Source of the DNA: Gammaproteobacteria bacterium
GTDB taxonomy: Bacteria > Pseudomonadota > Gammaproteobacteria > SZUA-140
NCBI GenBank assembly: GCA_016218365.1
Contig: JACREF010000008.1
Coordinates: forward strand, 1 to 64,000
DNA length: 64,000 bases
Direction: 5' to 3'
Positions 1 to 9,646 of this stretch are shown piece after piece. The notes under the pieces are model-generated. The model was not told the origin of the DNA, did no database searches, and saw only the letters and a program-made list of their open reading frames with translations. A program made the translations under genes and the position numbers. How positions within the stretch are numbered: position 1 is the stretch's first letter; every line of letters begins with the position of its first letter.

Positions 1-2690
1 GCCCAGGCATCTTCGTTGATCTCGGCTTTGAGGGTGATTTTCAAAGCCTTGTAGGGATCATTTGCACCGAGGAAGTAGGCGTGGCGGACGAAGAAGCTTT
101 CTTCGTTGTAGTCGGTGTCGATGAACCAGCAGGCGATGCCTTCGGCCCCGTCGCTGCGGACTTCGCCGGTGTTGGGGTGGAACACGTCGACGCCGTTGAC
201 CTTGACGCGGACCTGGCCACCTTCCGCTTCCAGAATGTCGATGTCCGGTTCGCCGAAGATGACGAACAGGTTGCCCTTGCCGGTGTTTTTCAAGTCATCA
301 GCCATATGCAGGTCGGCGTTCATGCGGGCCTTGAGCACGGGGACGCGGCCTAGCTTGTCAAATTCCGTGGAACGGGCATCGTAGTTGAAGGCGCAGGCGA
401 TGAGTACATCGAAACCGGCGTCACCAGCCTCGCGGGCGGCGGCGACCAGATCGGGGCGGGAGACGGTACCAAATTCGGGGCCAATGAAGATGGCGGCACG
501 TTTTTCGCCGCCATCATCCTCGTATCGCCCTTCGGCGCAGACCAGATCGCCGGGCCACGGGGTAAGAGAGGTGAAACTGATCTTGTCTTCCTTGTGGGCC
601 TGCTGCACGCCGGCGGTTTTGAGGTTTTCCAGTATCATCTGGACGAAGTTGCGCTCCCCGCCATAGCTGTCTTTTGGCTCACCGATGCCGTCGATCAGTT
701 CGTCGTTTTCATCCACGCCCAGCACGCGGTGGGGTGACAGGCTTTCGACGGTAAACGGACCGGCGACGCGGGCTCTCTTCTTGTCCTCATAGGGCTTGTC
801 GTAGAGGTATTCGTGCTCGGCCTTGGAGGCGATGGAGGCGTCGATTTCTTTCTGGCGGGCGATACGGTCTTGCCACCATGCCGCATGAGCCAGATTAGCC
901 TTGATAGACCATCCTTGTCCGGCTTCGCGGGGGATTTCCCATTCCTGCCATTGCTTACCAAGTTCCTGGTTGAGCCTGGCGCGCAGCCCCTCCATCTCTT
1001 GTTGATACTTCTCCCAGATCACGTCGATCTCGGCGTTGTTGGCGATGGATTTCAGCGTAATGTGCGACACACGCTCATAGACGAAACCTTGGCGGATATT
1101 GCCGCGTGTGGGCTGGCTTGATGGTACGGTACGGGTGATTTCGCCTTCCTTGATCTGTCCATCGCGACTGTCGGCGAGCAAGTAGTAGGGATAGCGCGCG
1201 CCCATGATGCGGGCGCGGGCCAGGGCTAGGGCAACGCGGGAGGTGTCGAGGGTGATCCAGCGGCGGCCCCATTGTTCGGCGACATAGGCGGTGGTGCCGG
1301 AACCGCAGGTGGGGTCGAGCACGAGATCGCCGGGGTCGGTGGCCATGAGGATGCAACGTTGAACAACCTTCTCGTTAGTTTGCACAACGTAAACTTTGTC
1401 CGACGCGCCTCCTACATCTGTCCATGACCCTCCCAAGCTAACTGTTGGGTCGTCGCCAAAAAACCGCCGAAGACTGATCTGCCGACCATCAATCACGAGA
1501 CGACCTGCTCGACTGACCCTGCCAAGTCCGTCCACAGTGACCTTCCAGTGAGCCGTCTTTCCAGGGTGGAAGGTGCCGCCTTGAAATTGAAAATCCACAG
1601 TCGTTGTGGGACGGAAACCATCTGATGTGAGTGGATAAGAGCGCCACACCAAGCTCATCTCTTTTATCAGCGATGTGTCGTTCCTTTCCTCTCGTGTTAG
1701 AGGGCGACTATCTACAGGTGAGGTCGCTATTTTCGTGTAACCACTTCCGCCTTCGCCCTTGATATCGCGAGGACGCAGCAAGGAACGGAACTTCCCTTCC
1801 GCAACAGATTTTGACCGAGTAAACCAAAGAACCCGGTCAAAATTGGATTGAATGAATGCCCCGACAAGGCTCCCAGTTTTTTGGACTGCGATATCTACAA
1901 CGAAATTATTCTCCCCAAACACCTCATCCATCAGAGTCCGCACCCGATGCACATTCTCATCCCCAATCTGCACAAAGATCGAGCCGGAATCGGTCAACAA
2001 ATCCCGCGCCACGGTCAGCCGGTCGCGCAGATAGGTCAGGTAGGAGTGAATGCCATCGCGCCAGGTGTCGCGGAACGCCTTCACCTGCTCCGGTTCGCGG
2101 GTGATGTGGTCGGTGTTGCCGTCCTTCACGTCGCGGCTGGTGGTGGACCACTGGAAGTTGGAGTTGAATTTGATACCGTAGGGCGGATCGAAATAGATGC
2201 ACTGCACCTTGCCGCGCAGCCCTTCGCGCTCGGCGAGGCTGGCCATCACTTGCAGGCTGTCGCCGAGGATCATGCGGTTGGCCCAGTGGGCGTCGTGCTG
2301 GTAGAACTCGGTCTTGGCGTTGTTATCGGGCAGGCCGTTGAAGTCGGCGAACAGGTCGGTCATAAAGCCGGACTGGCTGGTGGCCTTGCCGGCCTCGGCC
2401 TGCTCCGTCTGCCGCTTCAGGTCGTCGATCAGAACCTTGGGGTGGACCTTTTCCTGAATGTAGAGCGGCGGGGCGTGGACCACCAGATCGGACCAGTCCT
2501 GCTCGTCCTTGCCGCGCCACACCAATTGCGGGTCTAGGTCGCGGTTGCGCCGCTGATAGGCTACGCGGACCGGCGACTGCTCGTCCTTCTGCATCACCGA
2601 CTGGTATTCGGCGGTGGGGATGTTCTTGCGGGTGGCGTCGTCGTGCTTGAGGGTTTCGACGGTGAGCGTTTTGGTTGGTGCTTTTGCCAT
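1..2690 (-). CDS. Type III-like site-specific DNA methyltransferase (Mod), C-terminus cut by window edge
   Basis: An open minus-strand frame runs from an ATG at 2690 to the window edge, about 896 codons. It is a beta-class amino-methyltransferase: the catalytic DPPYGIKF motif (residues about 168–175) precedes the SAM-binding motif DPTCGSGTTAY (about 459–469), the order expected for Mod/N6-N4 methylases. It should methylate adenine or cytosine at the recognition site and protect host DNA. It lies downstream of a Res-like helicase/nuclease on the same strand, so the pair is probably a type III-like restriction-modification system, although 361 bp of odd repeats separate it from the preceding gene. 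The start was chosen because the protein begins MAKAPTKTL; another ATG at 2700 is in a different frame. Family is clear; specificity cannot be read. Confidence 0.9.
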   Translation of the reverse strand, partial: MAKAPTKTLTVETLKHDDATRKNIPTAEYQSVMQKDEQSPVRVAYQRRNRDLDPQLVWRGKDEQDWSDLVVHAPPLYIQEKVHPKVLIDDLKRQTEQAEAGKATSQSGFMTDLFADFNGLPDNNAKTEFYQHDAHWANRMILGDSLQVMASLAEREGLRGKVQCIYFDPPYGIKFNSNFQWSTTSRDVKDGNTDHITREPEQVKAFRDTWRDGIHSYLTYLRDRLTVARDLLTDSGSIFVQIGDENVHRVRTLMDEVFGENNFVVDIAVQKTGSLVGAFIQSNFDRVLWFTRSKSVAEGKFRSLLRPRDIKGEGGSGYTKIATSPVDSRPLTREERNDTSLIKEMSLVWRSYPLTSDGFRPTTTVDFQFQGGTFHPGKTAHWKVTVDGLGRVSRAGRLVIDGRQISLRRFFGDDPTVSLGGSWTDVGGASDKVYVVQTNEKVVQRCILMATDPGDLVLDPTCGSGTTAYVAEQWGRRWITLDTSRVALALARARIMGARYPYYLLADSRDGQIKEGEITRTVPSSQPTRGNIRQGFVYERVSHITLKSIANNAEIDVIWEKYQQEMEGLRARLNQELGKQWQEWEIPREAGQGWSIKANLAHAAWWQDRIARQKEIDASIASKAEHEYLYDKPYEDKKRARVAGPFTVESLSPHRVLGVDENDELIDGIGEPKDSYGGERNFVQMILENLKTAGVQQAHKEDKISFTSLTPWPGDLVCAEGRYEDDGGEKRAAIFIGPEFGTVSRPDLVAAAREAGDAGFDVLIACAFNYDARSTEFDKLGRVPVLKARMNADLHMADDLKNTGKGNLFVIFGEPDIDILEAEGGQVRVKVNGVDVFHPNTGEVRSDGAEGIACWFIDTDYNEESFFVRHAYFLGANDPYKALKITLKAEINEDAW

Positions 2691-3051
2691 TTTGTTTCAT
2701 CCTTCGTGGACAACTTGATGTCCTATTTGTCCGGTTTATGTCCAGTTTTCCGATGAGCCGATTGAGCCATTTATGAGCCGTTTTAATGTTCCCAATGTCC
2801 CCTTTATGGCCCCTTTAGCCAAACAACATAAACACCGTTGCCTGTCAGGTTTATGTCCTATTTGTCCTATAAATGTCCCAAACCTTGGCATGGTCGATGT
2901 GATCGAATCATGGCCCATTTGGCGTGTTTTTGGCGCGTTCCGCACACATAACTCGGATGAGCCCTTTGTGAGCCCTTTCTTTCGTGGTTGGCGGGTTTGG
3001 CGGGTTCGTGACGGGTTCCTACTTTGCCCCTTGATGACGGGTTCGACGGGT
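2691..3051 (-). repeat. Gene-free spacer built of short degenerate tandem repeats
   Basis: No convincing gene lies between the DUF4062 protein and Mod. On the minus strand the spacer contains clusters of 9–11 nt units: GAACCCGTC-type units near 3010–3051, GGGCTCA/GGCTCA units near 2950–2975 and again near 2750–2775, and GGACAWWWA units near 2850–2880 and 2710–2745. A 15-base string, GGACAAATAGGACAT, occurs twice about 130 bp apart. Short ORFs in all frames are translations of these repeats. The role is unknown; they could be regulator-binding iterons or remnants of slippage. Confidence 0.6.
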
Positions 3052-4533
3052 TCATGACGGGTTGTCTCCGTGTTCGTCCCTGCCAGGGGGTGTCTTGGCC
3101 GTCGCGTAATGTGCCGATTGGCCGGTACCCCCCACCTTCTCGAAAATGCCGAGGGTGGTGAGTTGGCGAAGTTCTCTGAGCGCTGTGCTTTCGGATACTC
3201 CGGTCATTTCACGATATTGAGCATTGCTGATGCGGCCTGTGACCTTCGCATGCCTGATCCCCCGTAACTGCCGGTCATTCAGATGGAAGCCGGCGAGGAC
3301 ATCATCCGTCAGCCAATCACGCCACAGGGTAATTACAAAGCTACCGGCGCGCAGTTCGAAACTGGGTTCGGGCAGCGCAGCTTCCCGGCAAAGCTCAATC
3401 ATGCGCTGTGTGCCAGAACCGGCTTTTTCGATGTAGCGGGTCAGGTACAGTGACTCGGCAATTAGCGGGTTGTTGGGTATCGAAGGATGGGCATTATGCA
3501 GGTCGTCCAGCGTCAAAGTGCCGGGCATTGAACCGGGATTCCAGACTTCCAGGCGATCGGCAAAAAGGCGGACTTCGACCGAGGCGTTGCTGTGGTAATC
3601 GCGATGGGCGATGGCGTTGACGATGGCTTCGCCCACGGCATCAGGCGGCAGTTCGTAGGTGGCCGGCGCGGTGATGCTGGTGGCACGGGTACCGACGGCA
3701 CGGTTGATTTTCGCCAGCACGAAATCGCGCGCCAGGTTTGACTGATCGAACAGATCGCCCGCATAGATTTGCTGCGACGCAAAGGGACGACGGTACTCGG
3801 TACCGTGGCAGTGCACGCACTTGGTCTCGGCCGTGCGGTGGAAGCGCTGCGGGTTGGCGCCGAAGAGTACTACCGCAGCATTGGTTGGTTTTCCGTTGTC
3901 GAGCAGGTTGAGGTGAGTGAGCAGTGCCTTGGTCTCGGTATTAGCTTTTAGCGGAAAGCCGCGTTCGCGGCGGGCACTCGTCAGGAACCATTCGATGCGT
4001 TTGCGGGATATGTCTTTGAGGGTGGCGCCATCGCAAGCGGAGGTATCAAAGGGCGGGACACGCAGCGCGCCAATGTTATCGAGATAATCGACAAGGCTGG
4101 CGTAGACTTCAGCGGTCAGCGCGCTGACGTTCTCGATACGGCGGCGGATGAGTTCGGTGCTGGCCTTGCTGACCAGTTTCCGCATTTTCGGGGCGCGTTT
4201 TTTATCATCGGCGCCCCAGACATAGACGAGGCGAGTTTTGCCGTGACGGGTGGCGTGGTCGTATTCGCGTTCGGTTGGGGAGATGCTCCCCTTACCGTCG
4301 AATCCGTAGTCGTAGCCAAACAGCCCCAAGTAGATATCGCAGCGCTCGACTTCTTCCAGGTAAACCTGATCGGCGCGACGGTCCTTGGCGGGGAGTTCCT
4401 CGAACAGGAAAACCTCGGCAACAAAACGGCGCAACACGGCATCCCCGAGCAGAAATGCTTTCAGATCGAGCCGCTGTTGCGCGAATTCCTTCTGCACGCC
4501 GCTGATGAATATTCTGAGCCGGGTCGCCGCCAT
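3052..4533 (-). CDS. DUF4062 / GHKL-like ATP-binding / winged-helix protein of an R-M locus
   Basis: The protein has 493 aa. The N-terminal ~90 residues match DUF4062 (start IFISGVQKEFAQQR, later CDIYLGLFGYDYGF), a Rossmann-like domain often found in defence and signalling proteins. The middle (about residues 285–375) resembles the RecG-C/AlbA-associated HATPase fold, with EAIVNAIAHRDYHSN followed by LEVWNPGSMPG. The C-terminus (about 420–480) looks like a winged helix (ISNAQYREMTGVSESTALRELRQL). It starts 5 bp after the stop of the Res-like gene on the same strand, so the two are almost surely co-transcribed. Such proteins usually carry an AlbA_2 domain before the ATPase; here DUF4062 occupies the N-terminus. 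A role in regulating or assisting the restriction system is inferred. Confidence 0.75.
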   Translation of the reverse strand: MAATRLRIFISGVQKEFAQQRLDLKAFLLGDAVLRRFVAEVFLFEELPAKDRRADQVYLEEVERCDIYLGLFGYDYGFDGKGSISPTEREYDHATRHGKTRLVYVWGADDKKRAPKMRKLVSKASTELIRRRIENVSALTAEVYASLVDYLDNIGALRVPPFDTSACDGATLKDISRKRIEWFLTSARRERGFPLKANTETKALLTHLNLLDNGKPTNAAVVLFGANPQRFHRTAETKCVHCHGTEYRRPFASQQIYAGDLFDQSNLARDFVLAKINRAVGTRATSITAPATYELPPDAVGEAIVNAIAHRDYHSNASVEVRLFADRLEVWNPGSMPGTLTLDDLHNAHPSIPNNPLIAESLYLTRYIEKAGSGTQRMIELCREAALPEPSFELRAGSFVITLWRDWLTDDVLAGFHLNDRQLRGIRHAKVTGRISNAQYREMTGVSESTALRELRQLTTLGIFEKVGGTGQSAHYATAKTPPGRDEHGDNPS

Positions 4534-4538
4534 ATCCG

Positions 4539-7500
4539 CTATGCCTCTGCCGCGGCAAACTGATCGATCATTTTATTGAACTCAGCCTCGACCTTCTTGG
4601 CAAAGTCGTCCTGCATCTGGAATACGTCGGTGAACTCGGCAAAGGCCCAGCGGCCGTATTGCTTGAGGTTGTTCACGCCAGGCACCCAGTAGATGTCCAT
4701 GGTGTTCTTCTTTTCCTTGGCGTCTTCGCGGCGATAGCCCTTGATCTCGACGATCAGATTCAACAGATCGGCCTCGCCCTGTCCTAGGCCACTCTCGCCA
4801 TCCGTGGCTCCCGCAGCATTAGGGCTTCCCTGTCCGTCATCCACCAGCACAATGAAATCGGGGATGTACTTACGCGTCTCTGAGCCGTAGCGATAAGGTA
4901 CCTCCAGACCGAGGTTGTGGTTCTTTACGTAGGCTTTGACACGCGGGTGGGCTTCGGCGACGCGGCAGAACTCGGCCTCCCAATCACTATCGAGAATCAC
5001 CCAGTTGATGTGGCAACGGCGGGCATCGGTTTCCCAGCGGCTGGTCTTTGAGGTGTTGAAATTGACGTGGGCGGTCGAGCCGAGCGGATTGTAAGGATCA
5101 AGCACTGCCTTGATCGGACGGCTATCGGCAAATTCACGGACGATACCGGCCGTGATCCGCTCACACGCCATGTCCGCCAGTTCCTGATACATCAGCTGCG
5201 CCGGATAGGTTCCGCCCTTGCATACCAGGCAGGTGTCGAGCCACTCTTTGGTGATGCGCTTGAGCTGGCCAAACAGATACAGCTTGGGCTCTTCACCCGG
5301 ATCGCGCCACTTGCTATACAGCAGCCGCTGCGTCAGATGGAACAGCAGCGTGGAGCGGCGCATGTCGCCCAGATGCGCCAGGCTCAGGTCCACGTCTTCG
5401 CCAATGATCCCCTGATTCTTGGTGATCGACGGACCGACGAGGTCCGGCGTCAGTTCCAGCACCGAATCATCATTAAATGATGCCCTCAGCCGTTCTTCCG
5501 GCAACTCCACCCGGTAGCCCTGCACCCGTGGAAACTGGATTTCCAGCGCATCACGGTCGGGACGCACCGCCTTGACCTGGACGGTGTCGCGTGGTGGCTG
5601 TGGTGGCGCCACCACGGGCTTGGCGGTGAAATCAAATGGAATACCCAGTACGTCGGCGTATTCGACATTGAACAGGCCTTCCTCGTTCAGGTCATACGAC
5701 TGGCGGCGCAGGGCGCGGCCAATCACCTGCTCACACAGCAATTGAGTGCCAAAGGCGCGTACCCCCAGCACGTGGGTGACGGTGTTCGCATCCCAGCCCT
5801 CGGTGAGCATGGAAACAGAGACCACACAGCGAATGGATTCACCCAGCTGGCCTGGCTTGCCGACGGTGTTCATCACTTCACGCAGCAGGTCCTGATCGGT
5901 GAGGTTATCAGCCTGGCGGATGTCGCCGGTGCGCTCGACGATCTCGCGCCGGAAACGCTCGATTTCATCGGAGGCCATGTTACGGAAATTGTCGTCCAGC
6001 GCCTCGCCGGATTCGAGCTGTTCGCTGTCGATCAGCAGTGTGCGCGGGCGGCCCAAGGGGTTACCGTGTTCGTCAAAGTTGCGGAACAGTTCCAGCCGCC
6101 CGTTTTCCAAGGTGGTGGAGCCGTCATCGTTCTCGCGGTGAAAGCCGGAGATGAAGTCATACACCAGCTTGGAGGTCGAGGTGTTGTTGCAGACAATGAT
6201 GAAACAGGGCGGGACGCGGATGCCGGCCTTTTCCCACAGGTCGTAGGTCTTTTTGTAGTGGCCGTACAGGGCTTCGAGGGCGGTCTGCAACTCGACCGGG
6301 ATACTCAGCGGATCAAGCGCCTTGGACTTACCCCTGCCCTTTTTGGGCATGCGCGTGCGGATGTGCTCCCACAGGTTACGGAATTTTGGCATCTCACCGC
6401 CGGGGATATTGTCGGCCACCGGCACGCGCGGCAACTTGACGATGCCGCATTCGATGGCATCCATCAGCGAGAAGTCACTCATGGTCCATGGAAACAAGGT
6501 TCCCTCGACATAGCCCGAGCCGCTGAGGAAAAATGGCGTTGCGGAGAGATCAATGACCCGATTGATGCCGAGCTTGCGCTTTACGGTTTCGAGGCCGGAA
6601 ATCCACAGGCGGGCCGCCTCATTATTTTTCTCAGCCTCCTTCTTTTCCTCCCCCTTCAAGTCCTCGTCGTCATGCTTGGGCTTTTCACGGTAACAATGAT
6701 GCGCCTCATCATTGAGCACCATGATATTCTTCAAACCCATCAAATCGGGCATGACACGCTGCAGCATCTGCCCTTCAGTTTCCAGGGTATTGAGCTCTTC
6801 ACCCCTGCCTTGCAACAGGGAACGGCCGCCCTTCGACAGCTCCATGCGCTCACGCAGCTTGAAGGCGTGATAATTGGTGATCACGATCTTGGCACGTTCA
6901 ATATCACCGAGCATATCGCCAGGCACTATTTCCCGACTCTGGTAATAACTGTCCGGATCGTTGGGCTGCAGCACACGCAGCCGGTCCTTGATGGTTAACC
7001 CAGGCGCCACCACCAGAAACCCGCGCGTGAATTTATTGCTACCCGGCTTGCGCACGGCATTGATGGTCTGCCAGGCTATCAGCATCGCCATCACCGTGGT
7101 CTTGCCGGCACCGGTGGCCAACTTCAGCGCCAGGCGCAGCAGTTCCGGATTGGCATCATTGTTGGCGCTGTTGAGGTGTTCCAGGAACTTGCTGCCGGTC
7201 TTGCCAGACTTGGGCGCAACCTCCGTCAGCCAGATGGCCGTTTCCACGGCCTCCACCTGGCAAAAGAAAGGACGAAGACTGCTGAACTCATGGTGCCGCC
7301 AGTGCTGAAGCAGCCGGGCGGTCTCGGGTGTCACCTGCCAATCATTTGGGTTCTTCAGGCTGCGCCACTGGTCTACATGGCGTCGCAGTTCATTGATAAT
7401 CGGGGTGGGGTCATATTGCTGGTATTTGTCTGATAGCCCCCCATCTTCGAACACCATTGAGCTTTGTTCGATCGGCCCCTTCCGTTTTCTGGGTTTGGGG

Positions 7501-7643
7501 ATCGGCGTGATGAATTCGGCCTTGCGGCGCTGATTGATAATCTGCTGCGTCGGCTGACCTGACTCATCCAGCTCCCAATGGCGTGCCGGGTAGTCGTAAG
7601 GCGAATTAAGGATAGGTTTTTCGAAAAACTGATTTTCCATCAT
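4539..7643 (-). CDS. Type III-like restriction enzyme, Res helicase/nuclease subunit
   Basis: The protein has 1034 aa. It has an SF2 helicase core: Walker A ATGAGKT (about 177–183), DEAH box NDEAHHC (about 311–317) and motif VI QVIGRALRRQ (about two thirds along). Near the C-terminus RKYIPDFIVLVDDG is followed by LLNLIVEIKGYR, a PD-(D/E)XK nuclease signature. The N-terminus (FFEKPILNSPYDYP, HWELDESGQPT) resembles the BPTD_3080-type restriction endonucleases. It would translocate on or unwind DNA using ATP and cut unmethylated DNA with its Mod partner. It is first in a minus-strand run with the DUF4062 protein and Mod. No frameshift or missing motif is visible, so the subunit appears intact. 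Confidence 0.88.
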   Translation of the reverse strand: MMENQFFEKPILNSPYDYPARHWELDESGQPTQQIINQRRKAEFITPIPKPRKRKGPIEQSSMVFEDGGLSDKYQQYDPTPIINELRRHVDQWRSLKNPNDWQVTPETARLLQHWRHHEFSSLRPFFCQVEAVETAIWLTEVAPKSGKTGSKFLEHLNSANNDANPELLRLALKLATGAGKTTVMAMLIAWQTINAVRKPGSNKFTRGFLVVAPGLTIKDRLRVLQPNDPDSYYQSREIVPGDMLGDIERAKIVITNYHAFKLRERMELSKGGRSLLQGRGEELNTLETEGQMLQRVMPDLMGLKNIMVLNDEAHHCYREKPKHDDEDLKGEEKKEAEKNNEAARLWISGLETVKRKLGINRVIDLSATPFFLSGSGYVEGTLFPWTMSDFSLMDAIECGIVKLPRVPVADNIPGGEMPKFRNLWEHIRTRMPKKGRGKSKALDPLSIPVELQTALEALYGHYKKTYDLWEKAGIRVPPCFIIVCNNTSTSKLVYDFISGFHRENDDGSTTLENGRLELFRNFDEHGNPLGRPRTLLIDSEQLESGEALDDNFRNMASDEIERFRREIVERTGDIRQADNLTDQDLLREVMNTVGKPGQLGESIRCVVSVSMLTEGWDANTVTHVLGVRAFGTQLLCEQVIGRALRRQSYDLNEEGLFNVEYADVLGIPFDFTAKPVVAPPQPPRDTVQVKAVRPDRDALEIQFPRVQGYRVELPEERLRASFNDDSVLELTPDLVGPSITKNQGIIGEDVDLSLAHLGDMRRSTLLFHLTQRLLYSKWRDPGEEPKLYLFGQLKRITKEWLDTCLVCKGGTYPAQLMYQELADMACERITAGIVREFADSRPIKAVLDPYNPLGSTAHVNFNTSKTSRWETDARRCHINWVILDSDWEAEFCRVAEAHPRVKAYVKNHNLGLEVPYRYGSETRKYIPDFIVLVDDGQGSPNAAGATDGESGLGQGEADLLNLIVEIKGYRREDAKEKKNTMDIYWVPGVNNLKQYGRWAFAEFTDVFQMQDDFAKKVEAEFNKMIDQFAAAEA

Positions 7644-7877
7644 TAGGTTCTCTTGGGTATCAGCCTGCTCTGAGCTGCCCGGATTAAATCTGCATCCTCA
7701 GTGGTGTATTTGCTCAACACCTAAACCATTTCTTCTACCAGAGTGGTCGAGACCAAAATACATCTTTGCGATACCCGGATGGGCATCGAGACAGCACATA
7801 GAATCCGGTATCAAAGCTAGTCGATCAACTCCCAACACGGATATATTTTTTATTATAAGCAATATGTTATTGCCTAG
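7644..7877. other. Divergent intergenic region
   Basis: This 234 bp stretch separates the Res-like gene (minus) from the NAD(P)-binding protein (plus). It holds no gene. The right half is AT-rich (around 7845–7875), suitable for promoters, but no convincing -35/-10 pair was identified. Confidence 0.5.
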
Positions 7878-8645
7878 GTGTACACCTTAGACACTGATAA
7901 CATTACCTTATATATTTGTCCAGAATTAATCCTTATTCTAACCGGACGGGCCCCCGGTAATCTCAAAAACAGGAAGGCTGATCTTCTGAACACCGCCACA
8001 TCCATCGCTGGCAACACCCTTGCCCTATTCGGTGCCAGTGGTGCCACCGGCCGCGCCATCATCGACCAAGCGCTGCATAATGGCCTGAAGGTTCGGGCAC
8101 TGGTCAGGGCCGCTTCCTCGCTGGCCATCCGCTCGCCGCAACTTGATATCATCACCGGCGCTTTGCTGAACCGGGAGGATGTGACAGCCACTCTGACCGG
8201 CTGCACGACGGCCATCTGTGTCTTTGGCCCGCGGCCGCCATATCGGGACATCTTCTGCGCCGAGGCGACGGCGCTGATCGTCGAGGTCATGCGTGGCCTC
8301 AGCATCCGGCGCTTGCTGTGCCAGACTGGCGGCATGATCGGTGACTATCGCGCCAACCGGACCTGGCCATTCCAGCTGATGACCACCGCCTTCAATAAAC
8401 GGCTGCCGGCGATTGCCGCCGACCGCGCCAAACAGGAGCAGATGGTCCGCGACAGCGGCCTGGACTGGACGCTGATCAAACCGCCGCGGTTGACCGATGG
8501 CGCGGCGCGCGGGACATGGCGAGCGGGCACTGGTGTGCGGCTCGGCATGCTGTCGTCGCTGACGCGCACCGACCTCTCGGCCTTTGTGATCGATGAGACG
8601 CTGCACAACCATCATCTGCATCAGGCGGTGTTCATCAAAAATTAG
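7878..8645 (+). CDS. NAD(P)-binding NmrA-like / atypical SDR protein
   Basis: The dinucleotide-binding loop ALFGASGATGRAI starts near residue 48 of the longest frame and is followed by a typical NAD(P)H-binding domain (RAKQEQMVRDSGLDWTLIKPPRL near the C-terminus). Proteins of this family reduce or sense NAD(P)H; the substrate is unknown. The first ATG (7878) would give a 47-residue leader unlike the family. An AGGAAGG ribosome site at about 7971–7977 is followed 8 bases later by an in-frame CTG (7986), so the real start may be a non-ATG codon there. Family call is good; start is doubtful. Confidence 0.75.
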   Translation: MYTLDTDNITLYICPELILILTGRAPGNLKNRKADLLNTATSIAGNTLALFGASGATGRAIIDQALHNGLKVRALVRAASSLAIRSPQLDIITGALLNREDVTATLTGCTTAICVFGPRPPYRDIFCAEATALIVEVMRGLSIRRLLCQTGGMIGDYRANRTWPFQLMTTAFNKRLPAIAADRAKQEQMVRDSGLDWTLIKPPRLTDGAARGTWRAGTGVRLGMLSSLTRTDLSAFVIDETLHNHHLHQAVFIKN

Positions 8646-8701
8646 CGGCTGCGGGGCGTGCGGTCATCCGGATGCGCATGCAACATCTGAGGGAGCGGGA
8701 C

Positions 8702-9031
8702 ATGGCCTACGATGAAGGACTGGCGGAACGGCTGCGCGACGTCTTCGCCGGGCGTCATGATGTCACCGAGCGCCGGATGTTCGGCGGCCTGGCCTTCATG
8801 GTGCACGGGCATATGTGCTGCGGCATCGTCGGCGACACGCTGATGGCGCGGGTCGGACCCGATGCCTATGCCGCCGCGCTGGCCCGGCCGCATGTCCGGG
8901 CGATGGACTTCACCGGCCGGCCGATGAAGGGCTTCATCTATGTCGCTCCGGCCGGCTTCGACAGCGATGAACAGCTACTGGCCTGGGTCAGACGGTGCGA
9001 GGGCTTCATCGCCACACTGCCGCCGAAATAA
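8702..9031 (+). CDS. TfoX N-terminal-domain family protein
   Basis: This is a 109-aa protein beginning MAYDEGLAERLRDVF, with RRMFGGLAFMVHGHMCCGI and GRPMKGFIYVAP typical of the TfoX_N fold. In enteric bacteria TfoX/Sxy regulates competence, but short stand-alone TfoX_N proteins like this lack the C-terminal domain and have no defined role. The ATG at 8702 is preferred over the one at 8672 because GGGAGCGGG sits just before it. Confidence 0.8.
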   Translation: MAYDEGLAERLRDVFAGRHDVTERRMFGGLAFMVHGHMCCGIVGDTLMARVGPDAYAAALARPHVRAMDFTGRPMKGFIYVAPAGFDSDEQLLAWVRRCEGFIATLPPK

Positions 9032-9063
9032 CCGCCACTGACTGATACAGTGCGAGCCGGCCA

Positions 9064-9528
9064 TCAACAGCCGTGATCGTCCGCCTCGTCCGGCCCATCA
9101 ATCAGGTCACAGCTATACACCGTCAGGTCGTCGCGCCGCCGCCAGCCCAGCGCAGCCCAGAACTGCTGCGCACCTTGATTGTCATTCAGCACGAACAGGT
9201 GCGCCTTGCTGACCCGCTGGGAGCGCAACGCATCGGTCAGCGCCTGCGCCAGCGTCCTGCCGATGCCAGAGCCGCGCCACTGCGTTGCAACGACGAAGTG
9301 GTACAGATAGGCGCGGCGACCGTCGCAACCGGCCAGCACGGCACCAACCAGCTGCGCGCCGTCCCATGCCCCGAGACAAAGCCCGGGATTGCGTACCAGC
9401 AATGATGCAATCGCAGTGGCATTATCATCGGCCTCGCGCAGCTGCACACCGGGCGCGCCCTGTTGCCACAGGCTGAGCAAGGCCGGATAATCCTCTGGGG
9501 TCAGCTGCACAATGCGCAAAGTCTTCAC
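9064..9528 (-). CDS. GNAT family N-acetyltransferase
   Basis: A single GNAT domain fills the protein. The acetyl-CoA-binding segment is VVATQWRGSGIGRTLAQAL, followed by VLNDNQGAQQFWAALGW, the usual end of the fold. It should transfer an acetyl group from acetyl-CoA to an unknown amine. The GTG at 9528 is chosen: AGGA lies 8 bases upstream, while the ATG at 9549 has no good ribosome site; with the ATG the protein would gain seven residues. It stands alone, with about 120 bp to the sulfotransferase gene on the same strand. Confidence 0.8.
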   Translation of the reverse strand: MKTLRIVQLTPEDYPALLSLWQQGAPGVQLREADDNATAIASLLVRNPGLCLGAWDGAQLVGAVLAGCDGRRAYLYHFVVATQWRGSGIGRTLAQALTDALRSQRVSKAHLFVLNDNQGAQQFWAALGWRRRDDLTVYSCDLIDGPDEADDHGC

Positions 9529-9646
9529 AGTAATAATCCTATCATTCACCGACGGGTGTGGTCTGAACTAATAAGCAGCAGCGAACATCTTCAAATCGGC
9601 AGGCTGGATATCACAGATAAAATATATCCATCGTGCCCTGACAGCA

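Noticed and set aside
2736-3057. Short ORFs in the spacer before mod
   Set aside because: They are translations of the short repeats, with no ribosome sites.
5742-6998. 418-aa ORF opposite the Res-like gene
   Set aside because: No motifs and fully inside an intact helicase/nuclease gene.
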